Origin: Trema orientale
Lineage: Eukaryota > Streptophyta > Magnoliopsida > Rosales > Cannabaceae
Length of the DNA: 64,000 bases
Direction: 5' to 3'
Assembly: GCA_002914845.1 (NCBI GenBank)
Contig: JXTC01000048.1
Location: 424,913-488,912 of the forward strand
The translations under genes and the position numbers were made by a program. This document shows positions 35,645-48,706 of the stretch, in pieces (within the stretch, counting starts at the first letter, position 1; each line of letters opens with the position of its first letter). The notes below the pieces were generated by a model that did no database searches, was not told the origin of the DNA, and was given only the letters and a program-made list of their open reading frames with translations.

Positions 35645-36502
35645 GGAATAATATAAAAAAACTGTGACTTTTAACACTTTTAGTCTTTTATCAAAAAAAA
35701 AATTCATGAATTTTCATTAATATTAAATAAAATCTTTTATTTATATTTTTTTTTATCAAATTTCACCATCCACATATAAAGTCAAAAATTAAAATTGTGG
35801 TATAAAATTATTATAGAAATATATTTATTCTAAAATAATTTGTAATCTTTTAGTAATCCAATAATAATAGCTTTAAAAGTAAAATAAATATTTTTTTTTT
35901 TTTTGAATTCTGTTATCTGATTTTAAAAGTTACCGGTATTCGTTTTTAATAATTTTAACTCTAATTTTGAATGTATATGTGAATTAGGTAAAATTTGATA
36001 GAAAAACATGAATAAAAAATTTTATTTGATATTAATAAAAAAAACGTGTTTTTATTTTTTTGGTGGCTAAACGACAAAAAATGGTGGATTTTTTATGATA
36101 TCAATAATAAAAATAATAAAAGAAAAGAAAAGAAAGAAGTAACAAACGGGTGAATCTGTTTTAGGATTATCCAATCCAGGAATGGCTCAGTTTGTCGGCG
36201 GGATTGGAGATTCTGATTAGTTATTCTCGTTTCCCTATATATCTATGTGGTAAAAAAAAAATATGCTATGTAATATTATGTTAATTGATAATTACTGATA
36301 TTTAAAAGAAAAAATAACTCTTTAGACAAGTATTGGAAAATTTTGAATCTGAAATGGAGAAAATCATAAGATTTAGTGGCACCAATCAAGTGTCTCAATG
36401 TACATGTTTGTTCAAATTCACCACATATAGTTTGAAATATGAATGGAGATGAGTTTGATTTACATTTTTGTTTAAAAACGTAAAAAGAAAGAAAGAGACG
36501 AG

Positions 36503-36545
<43 letters not shown>

Positions 36546-38838
36546 TTGAGAGAGATGAGTTTTATACTTATATTCATCCAACGTTCGAAGCACATTCACT
36601 AAGAAGGGACTTTTCTTTAACGTAGGAGAGATTGCCTTCTTCCAAACATTAAAAAAATAAATAAAAGGGAAAAAAAAAAAGAAAAACAAAAAGGATTTTG
36701 CATCCGTAAATCTAGTTAACACTTTTACTTATGTTCACATTCATATTACACTAATAGATAACGAATAATCAAATTATACAGCTGACTTACGTTAGTTTGT
36801 CAAACATGTATGGAAATAGTTGAAAACAATATACACATGATACACGTTATATTATATATTACGAATTTTTAAATACGATGATGAACGTAATATTTTTACC
36901 CAATTTCTCATAGTTAAAACTATTGTACGGTAAAAATAAGTTTACATACTTTAGAAAAACCCAAACTATATACCTATGTCTATCATTAGCAGTTTAATTA
37001 TCATCTCGTACTTTGCTGACTATATCCCTAAGAGATTACCAAAATAAATCAATGAATAGATTAATTAACTGCTCCTCTTATTTAAATCATAATTTATTAG
37101 TTATTGAACATAAATAAAGCAAAATTTTGGACAACACTACATGTCACCTATGATATTAATACCTCTCTGTGGTATATAAATTAAATAAGACCAATATTAA
37201 AAGTATGTGACTACCATTTTAATGGTTTTGTTTTGTTCGGTTGGTTACAAGGTAGTGTTACAATGAATGCTGGCCATGATACAACAATATTTTTAATGTA
37301 TGATTTTACATTTATTGACAATACATAAATAACACGTTGTTGAAAACGAAAACGAGAGATCTCGAGGGTGAGTGTGAGAAAATGGTTTGATTCGCCTAAA
37401 AACTTTTGCTTCGTTTATTCCACATATCTTTTAGAATCTACGTAATCACGTTCTCTTACTTGGCCTAACTATCACAAGTTAATTTAGTATTTATTAACCG
37501 TAGATTTCTTTAATTGTTTTATAGGGTTTGGGTCAACATGAAAAGTAGTTGTAGTGTTAATCTCTTAAGTATTGTACAATTGCATAATTTATGAGGCAAC
37601 TATAAAATATTAACCCTCAAATGCATGCTTAATTATCAGTTTTAAGGAAAAATGGAATCTCAACCTACCGAATATAATGAAACTTAATCATTGTAGACTG
37701 TAGTACAATAGAGCCCACGTTTTCTTTTTGGTAAAGTGCTTTATAATTATTTTTTACGATTAATATTATGGTTGTTTTTTCCTATTTTTGTGAAATAATT
37801 TGTTATTACATGAATAAACTTGTTAAATATTAGGGTTAGTTTTCACTAATGTTTCCTAATATGATGATTATATATACACCATAATTTCGCATAAAGACAC
37901 TTTATTGATTAATAAAATAACTAAAAAAGATAATTTAAGGAGGGAAAAAAAACATTCAATCTTCATCTCTCTTTTTTTTCACTATCTTCATCTCTCTTTT
38001 TTTTTTTTTTTTTCCCAATTTTGCGGGAACGTGTCTATTTAAAATTTCGTTTCATCTTTTCCTTATTGTTTTTTATGTGTCATTTATCTCCTCCAATTTT
38101 AATTTCTTTGTTAATCTCTTTAATCTTAAATTAAAGTAAGGAGAGTGAAATTTTTTTGCTTTTTGTCCAATTTGTTTTGTTTTATTTTTTAATTTTCTAA
38201 TACCTTGTGTTCCTTTTTCTTGTGTTAATTATTTGTTTCTCTTATAATTTTTTGTTTAATGATTCAATTTTTTTATCCTAAGAATTAAAACTACTAATTT
38301 ATTTTAGTTCATAAATTTGTAGAGAAGAAAGTTATTTTTAGAGAATGTTTAGATTACTTTTAATATGACTTTTGACTTATTTGTCCTGACTTGTCTTTTT
38401 ATTTATTTTAAGGAATGTCTTAATAATTGTGTGGTGCAAATATAGCTCTCTTTCCTAAAAATGTTGAGTGTACTTTACCCTAAACTTTCATATTGTTGCA
38501 CTACTGGCCCTTCCACTTTAATAAATATCAAATTAAGCTATGATGGTAATGGACAATTCATAGGCCAAAGTGTACAAAAACTATAATTCATAGGTCATTG
38601 ATGAGATTAACCATTGCTTTTGCTTCTAGTTTTTTTTTTTTTTTTTTTAACTTATGTTTAAAAGAATAGAAAATCCCCCCCATAAAAATGCACTTTGATT
38701 TTACTTCAAACATCTAACTTAACAAAACTAAGTGCCTTCTGAAAAAATAATTTTAGTAAATTATATTTGTTATATAATATTCAAAATATATTTTGATTTT
38801 TAGCATTAAAAAATTGAAAGTAAAGAATTAATTTCGTT
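34986..38838. other. Intergenic, AT-rich; microsatellites only
   Basis: Microsatellites are (AAT)n at 35610-35644, (ATT)n at 36504-36544 and T or A runs near 36240, 37970 and 38010. Open frames such as 36276-36722 (minus) are low-complexity Ile/Phe strings produced by the microsatellites. The part adjoining 34986 is the presumed promoter of the minus-strand CaaX gene. No gene or RNA gene was seen. Confidence 0.45.
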
Positions 38839-39178
38839 AGTAGCTTTCAAAGTATGCTCTTTGTACTTGAGCACTTGAATAACGACTTTTGTACAACCCT
38901 AACCCTCGAAATTGTGTATGTGCTGTATATGTTACATTATTTATGACTAATCATTATGCCTTTAAGTTAAATTTGATAATTTGTATTAAGTTATCAGGTA
39001 GGTACTTATACTAGGTTTGAATGTTGAGCCCTAAACTTAGAAACCCCCACAACTCTTATTATCATAACATATACATATATACTTCAAAACCATCAAATTC
39101 TTATGACAAAATCTAAGAAAAAAGTCATATGCACTTGTGGATGTCCTTTACTTGATGTTGTAGGACATATATGTCTGT

Positions 39179-40072
39179 TGGGAATTTCTATAATGCATCC
39201 TTAGAAAAGGGATGTTCTTATACACGCATATTCAATGGATGAGATTCAATCTTAGTGGCATTAAAAGCCCAAAAAAAGTGTGGAAATGTGAGTGTAATAC
39301 ACCAGATTATAACCAGAAAAGATTCTGTTAGTATTTTAAAAGATTTCGTTAGTATTTTCCTTAACCATCACCAATGACATTACAGAATTATGAGCCAGAT
39401 AGAGAGAGAAGGAGAGATAGAGGGAGAAGGAGACGCACGGATAGATTTTCCAGAAAAGACTTTTGGCCAAATCCATTTAAGATCATTATCTTCTTCATCT
39501 TTCGCCCGCTTTAATATTTTCACTGCATTTTTTTAGGGGGTCCTCTGGCTTATCTGGATTCTATGGTCTGCAAGTTTTTGGAGTTTTGGAGCGAGATAAG
39601 GAGAGTTAGGGATGAAGAGAGAAGTAACAATTATCTTACTAAAAAGAAATCAACCCATCCTCAATGGCGTGTCTTTGAAGCCAAAATCTAATCCAAAGTT
39701 TCAGATTTCACAAAGGAAGAAGACGAATGGGATGTGGGAGTTGAAGGGCGTTAAATTTTCCCATGGTATTCAGCTGAATCCTAGCCTTCAGATATTGATA
39801 CCCATTTTGATCAATTTAATGTAATATTCAGTCGGATTTAATTTTGGTTGATTAAATTTTCAACCCATCTCTTTTTAGAGGAGAAGAAAGCCGAAAGTGT
39901 TTCTTTTTTTTTTTTTAATCTAACAAAAAGTAATAATCAGATGTGGTTAATGCATAATTCATCTTGTATACTTTAAGTCATCTAAGCCGTCAAATGTAGA
40001 TTTGACGGTGATACAAAAGGATGTATTGATATAGCCAAAAACAGGAGTTGTACTGTAGAATTTCCCCATTCA
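39179..40072. mobile_element. Possible MULE-like insertion in unit A
   Basis: This segment is present in unit A and absent from unit B of the tandem duplication. Its ends form a weak inverted repeat: TGGGAATTTCTATAATGCA on the left against GTACTGTAGAATTTCCCC on the right. The open frame 39612-39824 inside it has no recognisable domain. No clean target duplication was seen, so a deletion from unit B is the alternative. Confidence 0.4.
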
Positions 40073-40467
40073 TCCAATAATTTATTGATTTACTTGTTCA
40101 CTTTTTTTTTCCACATAGTTTGTTTGTCTCTAACTTTGAATCAAGTGATTCGCTTAAAAAACTATACTTGCAAAAAAACACTTTTGCAATACTGAATGAT
40201 TACAAAGAAAAGGACAATAGAGAGAGAGAGAATGATTACAAAGAAAGGGCAAGAAAGAGAGAGAGAGAAATAATTTTTGTACAACTCTAATTAATTTCAG
40301 TAATTTTTAACCAAAAAAAAAAAAGAGTTCATTAATTTTTAACAAAAAAAAAAATGAAAACAAAGAGTTAACTTCATTAATAGCTTTCAAAGTATACTCT
40401 TTGTACTTGAGCACTTTGAATAATGACTTTTGTACAACTCTAACCCTCTAAATTATATGTATATGTA

Positions 40468-40711
40468 GGTTGCCAATTCAGTGGATTTTTTTTTATTTAT
40501 ATATAGATTTTTTTTCTAGCCGTTAAATCATCATCTAACAGTGATCCAACGACTATAATGATGTGCATGAAAAGACGTGTATCATTAATGTTATTATTTC
40601 TCTCTCTCTCTTATTTTTTATTATTAAAAAATATGCACCATAAATTTTAATTGGCCAAAATAATACCTATATGTAAGTAAAAAATAAATAAATACCAACT
40701 GGATAGGTGCC
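40468..40711 (-). mobile_element. MITE, family of ~230 bp, copy 1
   Basis: The ends are GGTTGCCAATTCAGTGGA and CCAACTGGATAGGTGCCC, an imperfect inverted repeat. The interior GATCCAACGACTATAATGAT is shared with the copies at 42301 and 51429. It is reversed relative to the other three copies. The duplicate site in unit A of the segmental duplication has no insert. Confidence 0.8.
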
Positions 40712-41009
40712 CATTAATATATATATATATATATATCATATGTATGTTACATTATTTATGACTAACATTTATCCCCAAAATACCTACTGAATAGGTGCCC
40801 ATATATATATATATCATATGTACGTTATATTATTTATGACTAACCATTATCCCCTCTAAATTTGATAATTTTTATTTATTTATACGGTTGGTACTTACAC
40901 TAATTTTGAATGTTGAGCTCTTAACTTTGAAACCCCCCACACCCCTTTAATTTCCCTATTTGTTTTGTTTCTTATTTACATATATATATATATATATATA
41001 TTGATAATA

Positions 41010-41172
41010 AAAAGAGCGGATGAGATCCCGGTGGCGGGTCACTTCCTAGAGCCACCCCCATTCGGTTGGACTCCCAAGGGCGACGTGGGGGCTCGAACTC
41101 GTGACCTCACCCTCCCTAAGTGAGAGAAGGCCTTAAGTTCAAGCACCTTGCCACTTCGACCATCCCTTGAGA
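41010..41172 (-). mobile_element. tRNA-derived SINE inserted in a TA microsatellite
   Basis: Read on the minus strand it contains TGGTCGAAGTGG (A-box-like) and, about 45 bases on, GAGTTCGAGCCC (B-box-like). These are the two internal RNA polymerase III promoter boxes of a tRNA-derived SINE. The body continues through a GC-rich region to a T/A-rich tail. TA repeats flank both sides and blur the target duplication. It is absent from the duplicate unit A. It is not a functional tRNA: no acceptor stem pairing was found. Confidence 0.75.
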
Positions 41173-41207
<35 letters not shown>

Positions 41208-41848
41208 AGGAAAGGTCATTTGCACCTGTGGATGTCCTTACTTGATGTTGTATGACATTCATGTCTGTTAGCAAGTCACTATTAGGATCATTGTCATATA
41301 TAACCGGCTTGGCTCCATCTCTTCATCCAATAATCTTTTGGTTTGCTTTTTCTCCAAAGAAAAAAGTGAAAAACCCTCAAAAAGATATTTAAGAGCAGTA
41401 AATTCACTGTTTCTTCACATTGTTTGTTTGTCTCTAACTTTGAATCAAGTGACGTTTGCTTAAAAAACTTGACTTGCAAAAACACACTTTTGCAATACCA
41501 AATGATTACCAATTAAAAAAAAAAAAAAAGGTTGAAGCAATACTGCAATAGGTACACTTGAAGTCCTAGATGTCAATTTGGCGTCAATGAAAAGTGGGAT
41601 GAATTGCATACGTGTAGTGATGTTTATGAAAATTAGGTAAAAATAGTGGAGAAGAGAGAAAACTTGCTTCAAAGGTTGCTAAACTTGATTGCAACTCTGG
41701 CAACTTAAATCTTACTCAAAGTTACTATCAACAAAAACAGTACAACTCTTGGTAATATGGTATATCTGACTTCATTTCCACTAACATTTAGTTTGAGAGT
41801 GAGAGTGAGCTCTAGAGAGAGAGAGAGATATTCATATAGGTTCTGAGG

Positions 41849-44800
41849 ATGGCATGCTTTGAGAGGGGATCTCCAGCGCTAAAGGAAATCCTGCTCAAAC
41901 TATACCGGTAAGAAAAAATCTATATTACAATGCTTATCTTGTAGATACTAGATTTTTATTTATTTATTTAGCTTGGATTATAAAGCCTCCAAAAAAAAAA
42001 AAAAAAAAAAAGCGCTAACGGACACCGCTTATTCTAAGCATCACAATATATATAAATATTTTTGTCCAAGTAGATAATGATACGTAATAGGAGCATGTGA
42101 TTAGAATAATAAAATTGCTCTCTTGCAAAAGGGGTCGTAGGTTCAATTCTTGAGTTATTTCAATTCAATTCTTGAGTTATTTCAAAAAGAAATAATAATA
42201 ATAATAATAATAAGGTTCAATTCTCCATAAATAAAAAACAAATGACCAACAACCCAGTCACGCTTAATCATCAACATGTATTTATATATATATATATATA
42301 TGGGCACCAATCCTAGGTATTTTTTTTTAACTTATGTCATTTTGGCTAATTAAAATTTATTATACACATTTTTTTTAATATTAAAAAAGAAAGAGAAAAA
42401 TAACATTAACGATACACGTTTTTTTATGTACATCATTATAGCCATTGGATCACCATTATATGATGATCCAATGGCTAAAAAAAGTACTTACTGGATTTGG
42501 CAACCATATATATTCCCTTATAAATTTGTGTGTGTGATTTTCTGTAATTAGTAAGTCAAGAAGTGAAGTCAAATAATTGAATATTAACAAGACTGAAATT
42601 CTACAAAATAAATAAATAGACGAATAAGAGGACTAGATGTTATTGCAGGGAATTCATAGTACCAGGCAGTTTGGCAGACAGGCGTATGTGCTTTCCAGTC
42701 GGATAAGCAATTTCCCCAGCAACAATTTATGGACAGGATGAACCTGTTTAGTATGGGACCATTGTTATAATGCCAATTCCAACACCATTCACTAAATGGC
42801 CAATGTGCTGTCACATCTAACTCCATTTTTTCATATCTAGGAAGCTCAACTTTTGTTAAAGAGTAGAAAAACAAATCAGTCTCTCAAAGCAGTGACATTT
42901 TTATACAAGAATAATATGGTTGTAATTTGGGTGTTAATCCTAAAGGGTAACTTGCATAACAACTTTAACTACTAAAAAAAATAAATCAAAAGAATCACAA
43001 TTTCATATGGCTTTTTTAGATGTGGTTAATGCTATAAATACGGCCTTATACTATGGAATGATTGGATCGGAGAAAGAAAAGGAAAATTTCCAAATCCTAG
43101 ATGTGGAGGAACAACAATGGTTGACACAAGATTTTAGTTAGAAAGTGTTGTTTCAAAATATAGAGCATTTGTTTTCTCAATGTTGTCCATTTCATGACAG
43201 TGCTCAAAAGCCCATGGAGATTGATCATCACTTGTATGAATTTGGGTCGGTGGAATATCATATCCAGGTATTACTAATCAGGGCTCTATTTAGACTATAC
43301 AGCATAAATAAATTTTAGGTGTTAAAACATGCATATTCTGTTTTTTCTGTAGCAACTACAAAAGACACTGTTCTCTTCTATCATCCGATATAGTTTCCGG
43401 AAATTGAAGAACAATGACCGGTGTCTCAAAACTTTGAAGTGTTTTCACAATTTCAACAAATGACAAATGAGTTTTTACTGTAAAATTTTGAACTTTTTAA
43501 AATGATTCTGCTTCATTAGTTTCTTTTGTTTTTGTGGTTAGTCACTACGCAAGATATGTTCAGAATATTTATGATATGTTATATTTTGTCATAACAGTGT
43601 TCAGGATCAGATCCACAATATACTTACTTGTCAATATCAACACCACTACTGTCCCAAGGAGTGCTGCTATCATATGGGCTTTCACATTATACCATAAAGA
43701 TGGTAGAGGGAATCTGTTCTGATGTTGTGGAGATCACTGAACCTGCAAAACAAGGATACCAACTTACTCTAAGGCTTGACTTTTCCAAAATTCCAAATAA
43801 GAAAGGTTTGGTAGCCCTAATCACCTATATCATGTATGAAAAAGAATACGTCTTTAGAAAACTACCAGACTTGAAAGTATGCTTATGTAAGTTTCCAAGG
43901 GAATATTTGTCCTTGAAATGAATGAAAAAGATAATAATAAAATAAATGTGTAACTCAAGAAGTCAAATACTTAAATGAGGGTTTTTCCCACCCCCTTCCA
44001 CCCTAATGATTTTGGATTTAGAGCCTTTGTTCATACTTCTACAAGGATTCCATCATTTCTCCTCCTACACACTCGCACACACCCCAAGAATCCTAGACCA
44101 GTTGAACTAAGTCTCAACTAGCGTTAAATGAGGTACTTTTAAAAGTAGGGGCACCATTGAAAATCATGAAAACTTTGAGATGTCAACAACAAATAAAAAG
44201 TTCAAGGGGAAAAAGTTAAAAAATTTGGTTGTGAGAAAGAAAACAGAGCTCAAACATGTTTTGCAATTTAAGTTGATACTTGTGATATAATAATCATTCG
44301 ATGAATAGGATAGGATCCTCATTTTGAACACTACATATTGTAATAACTGCTGGAGAAATCCAAGTATTCAAATTCACACAAATTAAATGAAAGACATTAG
44401 CATCTATAATTCTAGAGTATCCAATTTAAGTAAAGCAAAAGATAAAGTTTCCTCACTCACATTTCCAACTGTGTATTGATGCAAGTTCTTACTGTTCCAG
44501 ATTCTGAAAAGATAATTGCAAAGATTTCTGCAGTGCAAGCAGTAATAATAAGTTCCCAGCTGAAAGAGATGCTACAGAATGTCAACTCCCAGGATACACA
44601 TCAAGGGATGTATAAAGCTATCAAACTTGTATATCACCCAAGGGAACCTTTCTTTGTCATTAAACAGGTAAAATTGCATTACCTTCACTTTGTGGAAGCT
44701 CAGAAGGAACTTTTAAATGTTGAAAGACATCATGATACTGTCAATTTAACGAAAGTACACAAGACAACCAACTAAATTCTGAACTTTCCATTTAGATATA

Positions 44801-46942
44801 AGCAGCAGTAATATGCTCATAAACACTCTCACATCTCAATAAACACTTCAAATTTCTGATAGTTTGATAGATTGACTCTATCAGTTTTCTTATACTTGTT
44901 TGGTAACAATCTTCTCTTGTCAAGTGGCATAATTTATAAAGCTCAAATTCATGTTCGGTGCCATAAAAAACCAAATTTTGATCGACAACAGAACATTTAC
45001 TGCCTCAAAAAAAATAATCACAATAAAAAACAGAACAACAGAACATTTACGAGCTACGGATGTTTATATACCTCTTATTGCAATTCCAGATTGTTTGATC
45101 GGAGATTTTTCATGTCTTTTACAGCCACAGAAAATCATAGCAGTATTCCCAATGCGGTTCAAAGAAAATTCCGATGTGATTATTGCGACAGCATTCTTTC
45201 AGGTCTGTGGTTGATAAAGTGAATGTGGAAACTGTACTGCCTCATTAAATATAAAACTGAACCACAGATTAACAATCTTCTGGCTATTAGAATGACGAAA
45301 GTAATTGTTTTCTCCTTTTGGAGACAGGAACTCATGGACATAGGAAGTTCCGAAAAATGGGCAAAAGCACCTCCATGCAGCTGGTCACCTATTCCTCCTC
45401 CAGAACTGAGAGGAGAAACTTTTGATGATTTGAGCACCAATGGAGGATTTGTTTCTTTTGGTATCCCTCATAATCTCCAAAATTTAAATGCAAACCCCCT
45501 GCATGAACTGGTTAGAACACAGTCTAATATATAAACTGTATATTTAGTGACTACAGTGCTGAAACAAACAGAAAGCAAAGTAATCCAAAGAAGAAGATTT
45601 CCTTCTTAGAGTAGAGTAATACTTATACTGAAGAGGCCCAAAGGCTTACATCTTGAAATAATAAAACAGCCAAGTTCGTGAAAATTTTTTGTAGAACTTG
45701 TATGAACTTCCATTCCTCCCCTGAGTACGAAGGTATCAGACTTTGTCCAGAAAAGATGACACAAAAAGAATTTCTATTACGTTGTATGCTTTCTCAATTA
45801 TATACGTACCATAGCTACTGTTACTTCTAACTATAGCTGGTGGCTCTCCATGTAACAGATGAGTTAACCTTTGGCTATACCTGAATACGTTTTTTGTTTG
45901 AATGCACATATATCGTTAGCTGGTAGTTTTTCATATACCAGATCAGTTTGATTTGGCTAAACCTAAATGTAGTTTTGTTTGAATACACACAGATATATCT
46001 TCACGTCATGTGGAAGGCAAACAACTAGACAAAACTGTTTGGAGTTTACTGAACTTCTATGCCTACGTCAAATATCACGTAAAGGTAATATCTACAAAAT
46101 ATTTTCCTTCTAGTTATACCTGGAGTTGTTTCAGCATCAGAACCGAATTCTTACATCTTCGGCTAACACGATTCCACAAACAGAGTACCAGAGGTTTTAT
46201 TCAAAGAAGAATGAGAAAGCGCTTGGAAGGACTAGTTCAGGTACTGAACCAAAATCTTAAAACAAATGCAACTCCGGATTCTTTTTCTTAAGAGTATGCC
46301 ATTGTATAATATCTTTTCTTTCTCCTTTTACTAAAGGCCTTTTTCAATTGAAAATAATACGTCAATAGTTCCAAAACAAGAAAACTTCAATTAAAACGTA
46401 CTGTCAGACATCAGCAAGGCAATAGATTTCAACAAGACAGTAGTACTAATGTTACTTATCAAACTTACAGGTCCTGCATACGCCGAGCTCAGAAGAAACA
46501 GAAGAGAAAACTAATAAGGTTCAAGGTATTCTTGCCACAAACCATGCGGTTAATATATTGAATGTGTAGGAAAATAAACGAAAGTGTCTATAATTTCTGA
46601 TATATCCCTAAAGAAAGTTGCCAAATCAGAATCTCTACAACAACTTAGTGACCGGTTTTCACCTTTCTTATTATCATCTATAGAAAAATGATTTATTTGT
46701 TTAAGGTTTTAGTTCTAAAACTATTGAGTGTTAATTTTCTAGGAAAAACAGAACATAGGTTCATGAGAAAGCTGGTCAAATTATCAAAATCTAATATCAT
46801 CAGCCGAAAATGTGGCAATCTCAGCAGGAAGATCAAGAGAATCCATTTCCGAATTAAAATACAGGGATTTGAGCGTTTTCGTCGACGATGGTTGAAAATG
46901 CCAAGCTTTTCTTCTTTGACGGGATATACCAAATTAGAATAA
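41849..46942 (+). CDS. ARPC2B: ARP2/3 complex subunit 2B
   Basis: The protein has 371 aa in ten exons: 41849-41907, 43201-43267, 43598-43805, 44501-44667, 45125-45202, 45328-45460, 45993-46084, 46184-46240, 46471-46525, 46743-46942. Phases are continuous and the length suits plant ARPC2B. Recognisable blocks are HLYEFGSVEYHIQ (exons 1-2), LTLRLDFSKIP, IIAVFPMRFKENSD, KAPPCSWSPIPPPEL and SSRHVEGKQLDKTVWSL. ARPC2 binds the side of the mother filament and, with ARPC4, forms the core of the actin-branching complex; its loss in plants distorts trichomes. The basic C-terminal extension in exons 9-10 is characteristic of the B type and is absent from ARPC2A. The exon 3 acceptor at 43597 was preferred over a nearby CAG because only it keeps frame. 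The leader is GA-rich (41803-41829). Intron 1 contains a MITE. Confidence 0.93.
42301..42505 (+). mobile_element. MITE, same family, copy 2 (in ARPC2B intron 1)
   Basis: It runs from TGGGCACCAATCCTAGGTA to TACTGGATTTGGCAACC, flanked by TA-rich target DNA. It shares the interior words AACATTAACGATACACG and CCATTGGATCACC with the other copies. A palindrome ATCACCATTATATGATGATCC lies in its centre. Confidence 0.8.
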
Positions 46943-47839
46943 TTTATTTTCCATTACTAAATGTAACTATTTCACAAGTGCAGCTAGGATATTAAGAGCA
47001 TTTGCGTTTATAGCTCTTTTCAGATCTCATGGTGACAATAACTTTCTTCAATGCTTCACTCCATCAATAACAACTAAATACCTTGATGTTCTTCTAACTT
47101 GAATGGGAAAAAAAAAGCTTAATTTTATTTATCTTACTTTGACATTCTGCTGAACTAATTGAAGAATATCAGGAAGTTCGAAGCAAAAAGACAAAAATAA
47201 ATAGTTTTGAGAGAACCACCCCACCCCTAAACCAATGATTGAAGACATCAGTTGTTCATAGGAATTCATAAATCATAAGCAACAAAATTGGCAAACTCTA
47301 GCCATTACAATTGAACTATTTGAAATACAATGAAGCATTGACACTCACATCGACACTCACCAAGTCACCACTGGATGCAACAGTGAACTTACCAATGCAC
47401 AGTGTAATCACAACAGGGCAGATTAATCTGAGATGGAAAGATGAGAATAAAGACTGTAAGAGCTGCTAGTTACTTTTCCGTATCTGAAATTGTATTATGT
47501 TTTCTCACAATGTCATCATTCTCTTACTTCAAGCTAGAAACAAAGCACCAAACAACTTAACCAGAATTCACCAGGAAATGCTTCATCTATTGAGTCTCAC
47601 AACATAGGTCACGCAACTTAAAAAATTTCAGAAAACAATCAACACTAATCAATTGACACTAGCTAACAAATGATGTATGTGTGTGTACGTGTGTGTTTAT
47701 ATATATATAGAGAGAATGAAAATGAAGAGTTTTTACTAACAAAAGGACAACCATATGAAAGGATAAAAATGAATCGAACAAATGTTATTTCATATCAAAA
47801 CTTCTGTACAACAGAGATTAAAGACATACATTTCTGATT
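46943..47839. other. Convergent spacer between ARPC2B and the TMEM45-like gene
   Basis: Two 3' UTR regions face each other. A TG/TA microsatellite lies at about 47675-47712. No open reading frame of interest was seen. Confidence 0.45.
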
Positions 47840-48706
47840 TCACTCCATCTCAAGCTCAGCATTAGCTCGTATCAGCATGTTCTCTGAATCAAGCTGAGAA
47901 AGCAACGGACCACCTCCCTCACGAAACCGCAGTTTCTGGTTCTTTGACAACAATCCAAACAATCCAAAACTCAAAACCAATACCAAAAGCGCATGCCCAA
48001 TAAACAACAACCTCACCAAAGCCACAGCCCTCAAACCATCCTCCTCCAAATCACACCCCATATCAGCACCCTCCTTAGCCAGCCCCACCAAAATTTTCTT
48101 ACACCCTTTGAACCCAAATGTATCAGTATGCAAAGAAAACCCAGATTGCAAAATCCAAGTACCTTTAAAAACCAACCCTGAAGATAGCAAAAACTCGGCA
48201 AAAAATGCCGAGGGTCTAACTGATAAGTACAAGGCACAACCAGCGCAAACAAGAGTCAATGCACCTAATAAACCATAAACAGTGCTACTTAAACCCGTAA
48301 ACCCTTTTCCGATCACAAAATACTCAGCAAGAAAAGTCAAACCAGCGAAGACGAAAACGAGGCCTTCGTGGATGTAAAAAAGGTCAACGTTTTCTCGAAG
48401 AATGATCAAAAGGAGGAGTACCCAGAAGAGGAAAACCACCATAGATTGCTGGAGAAACGCGAATCTGTAAGTTGGGTGCCCTGAAAAAGTCAAGAAGAGA
48501 AAAATCTCGGAGAAGGAGGATAGAGGAAGAGCTATGGTGAGGATGTAAAAGTCGAGGTTTTTCCATCTGGGTTCAGAGAAGAACCATGGTTTGGATTTGT
48601 ATAGAGATGGGTTTTTGAGGTAGAGTGATGATGAGCAAAGGAGACGACGGAGACCAGTGGGGAAGAAGAAGAGAAATCCCGAGAGATGGGTCGCAACTGA
48701 TGCCAT
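47840..48706 (-). CDS. TMEM45/DUF716-family membrane protein
   Basis: The gene is a single exon of 288 aa. The start at 48706 gives MASVATHLSGFLFFFPTG. There are about seven hydrophobic segments; examples are near residues 55-73, 88-103, 116-131, 141-160 and 228-252. The segment YIHEGLVFVFAG corresponds to the conserved His-Glu turn of the DUF716 family. The tail after residue 255 is hydrophilic. The family is predicted to be multi-pass in the endomembrane system; some plant members respond to virus infection, but the biochemical role is unknown. Absence of introns is usual for this plant family. It is convergent with ARPC2B. Confidence 0.88.
   Translation of the reverse strand: MASVATHLSGFLFFFPTGLRRLLCSSSLYLKNPSLYKSKPWFFSEPRWKNLDFYILTIALPLSSFSEIFLFLTFSGHPTYRFAFLQQSMVVFLFWVLLLLIILRENVDLFYIHEGLVFVFAGLTFLAEYFVIGKGFTGLSSTVYGLLGALTLVCAGCALYLSVRPSAFFAEFLLSSGLVFKGTWILQSGFSLHTDTFGFKGCKKILVGLAKEGADMGCDLEEDGLRAVALVRLLFIGHALLVLVLSFGLFGLLSKNQKLRFREGGGPLLSQLDSENMLIRANAELEME

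Larger units (their letters stand above)
38839..41510. repeat. Old segmental tandem duplication, ~1.5 kb units
   Basis: Unit A (38839-40370) and unit B (40376-41510) share several collinear blocks. AGCTTTCAAAGTATGCTCTT lies at 38846 and 40386. The TTACATTATTTATGACTAA block lies near 38933 and 40745. GTCATATGCACTTGTGGATG at 39124 matches near 41216. TTTGTCTCTAACTTTGAATC lies near 40127 and 41431. Unit B has gained a MITE and a SINE; unit A carries ~0.9 kb (39179-40072) that B lacks. Confidence 0.8.

Noticed and set aside
36276-36722. 148-codon minus-strand frame
   Set aside because: An Ile string from an (ATT)n microsatellite joins unrelated short frames.
39612-39824. 70-codon plus-strand frame within the possible MULE-like insertion
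   Set aside because: No recognisable transposase or cellular domain.
41010-41172. Functional tRNA gene on the minus strand
   Set aside because: Internal promoter boxes are present, but no acceptor stem or cloverleaf closes; it fits a SINE better.
42584-42874. 96-codon minus-strand frame in ARPC2B intron 1
   Set aside because: Trp/Cys-rich and possibly a decayed coding fragment, but no family could be recognised and there is no start or splice context.
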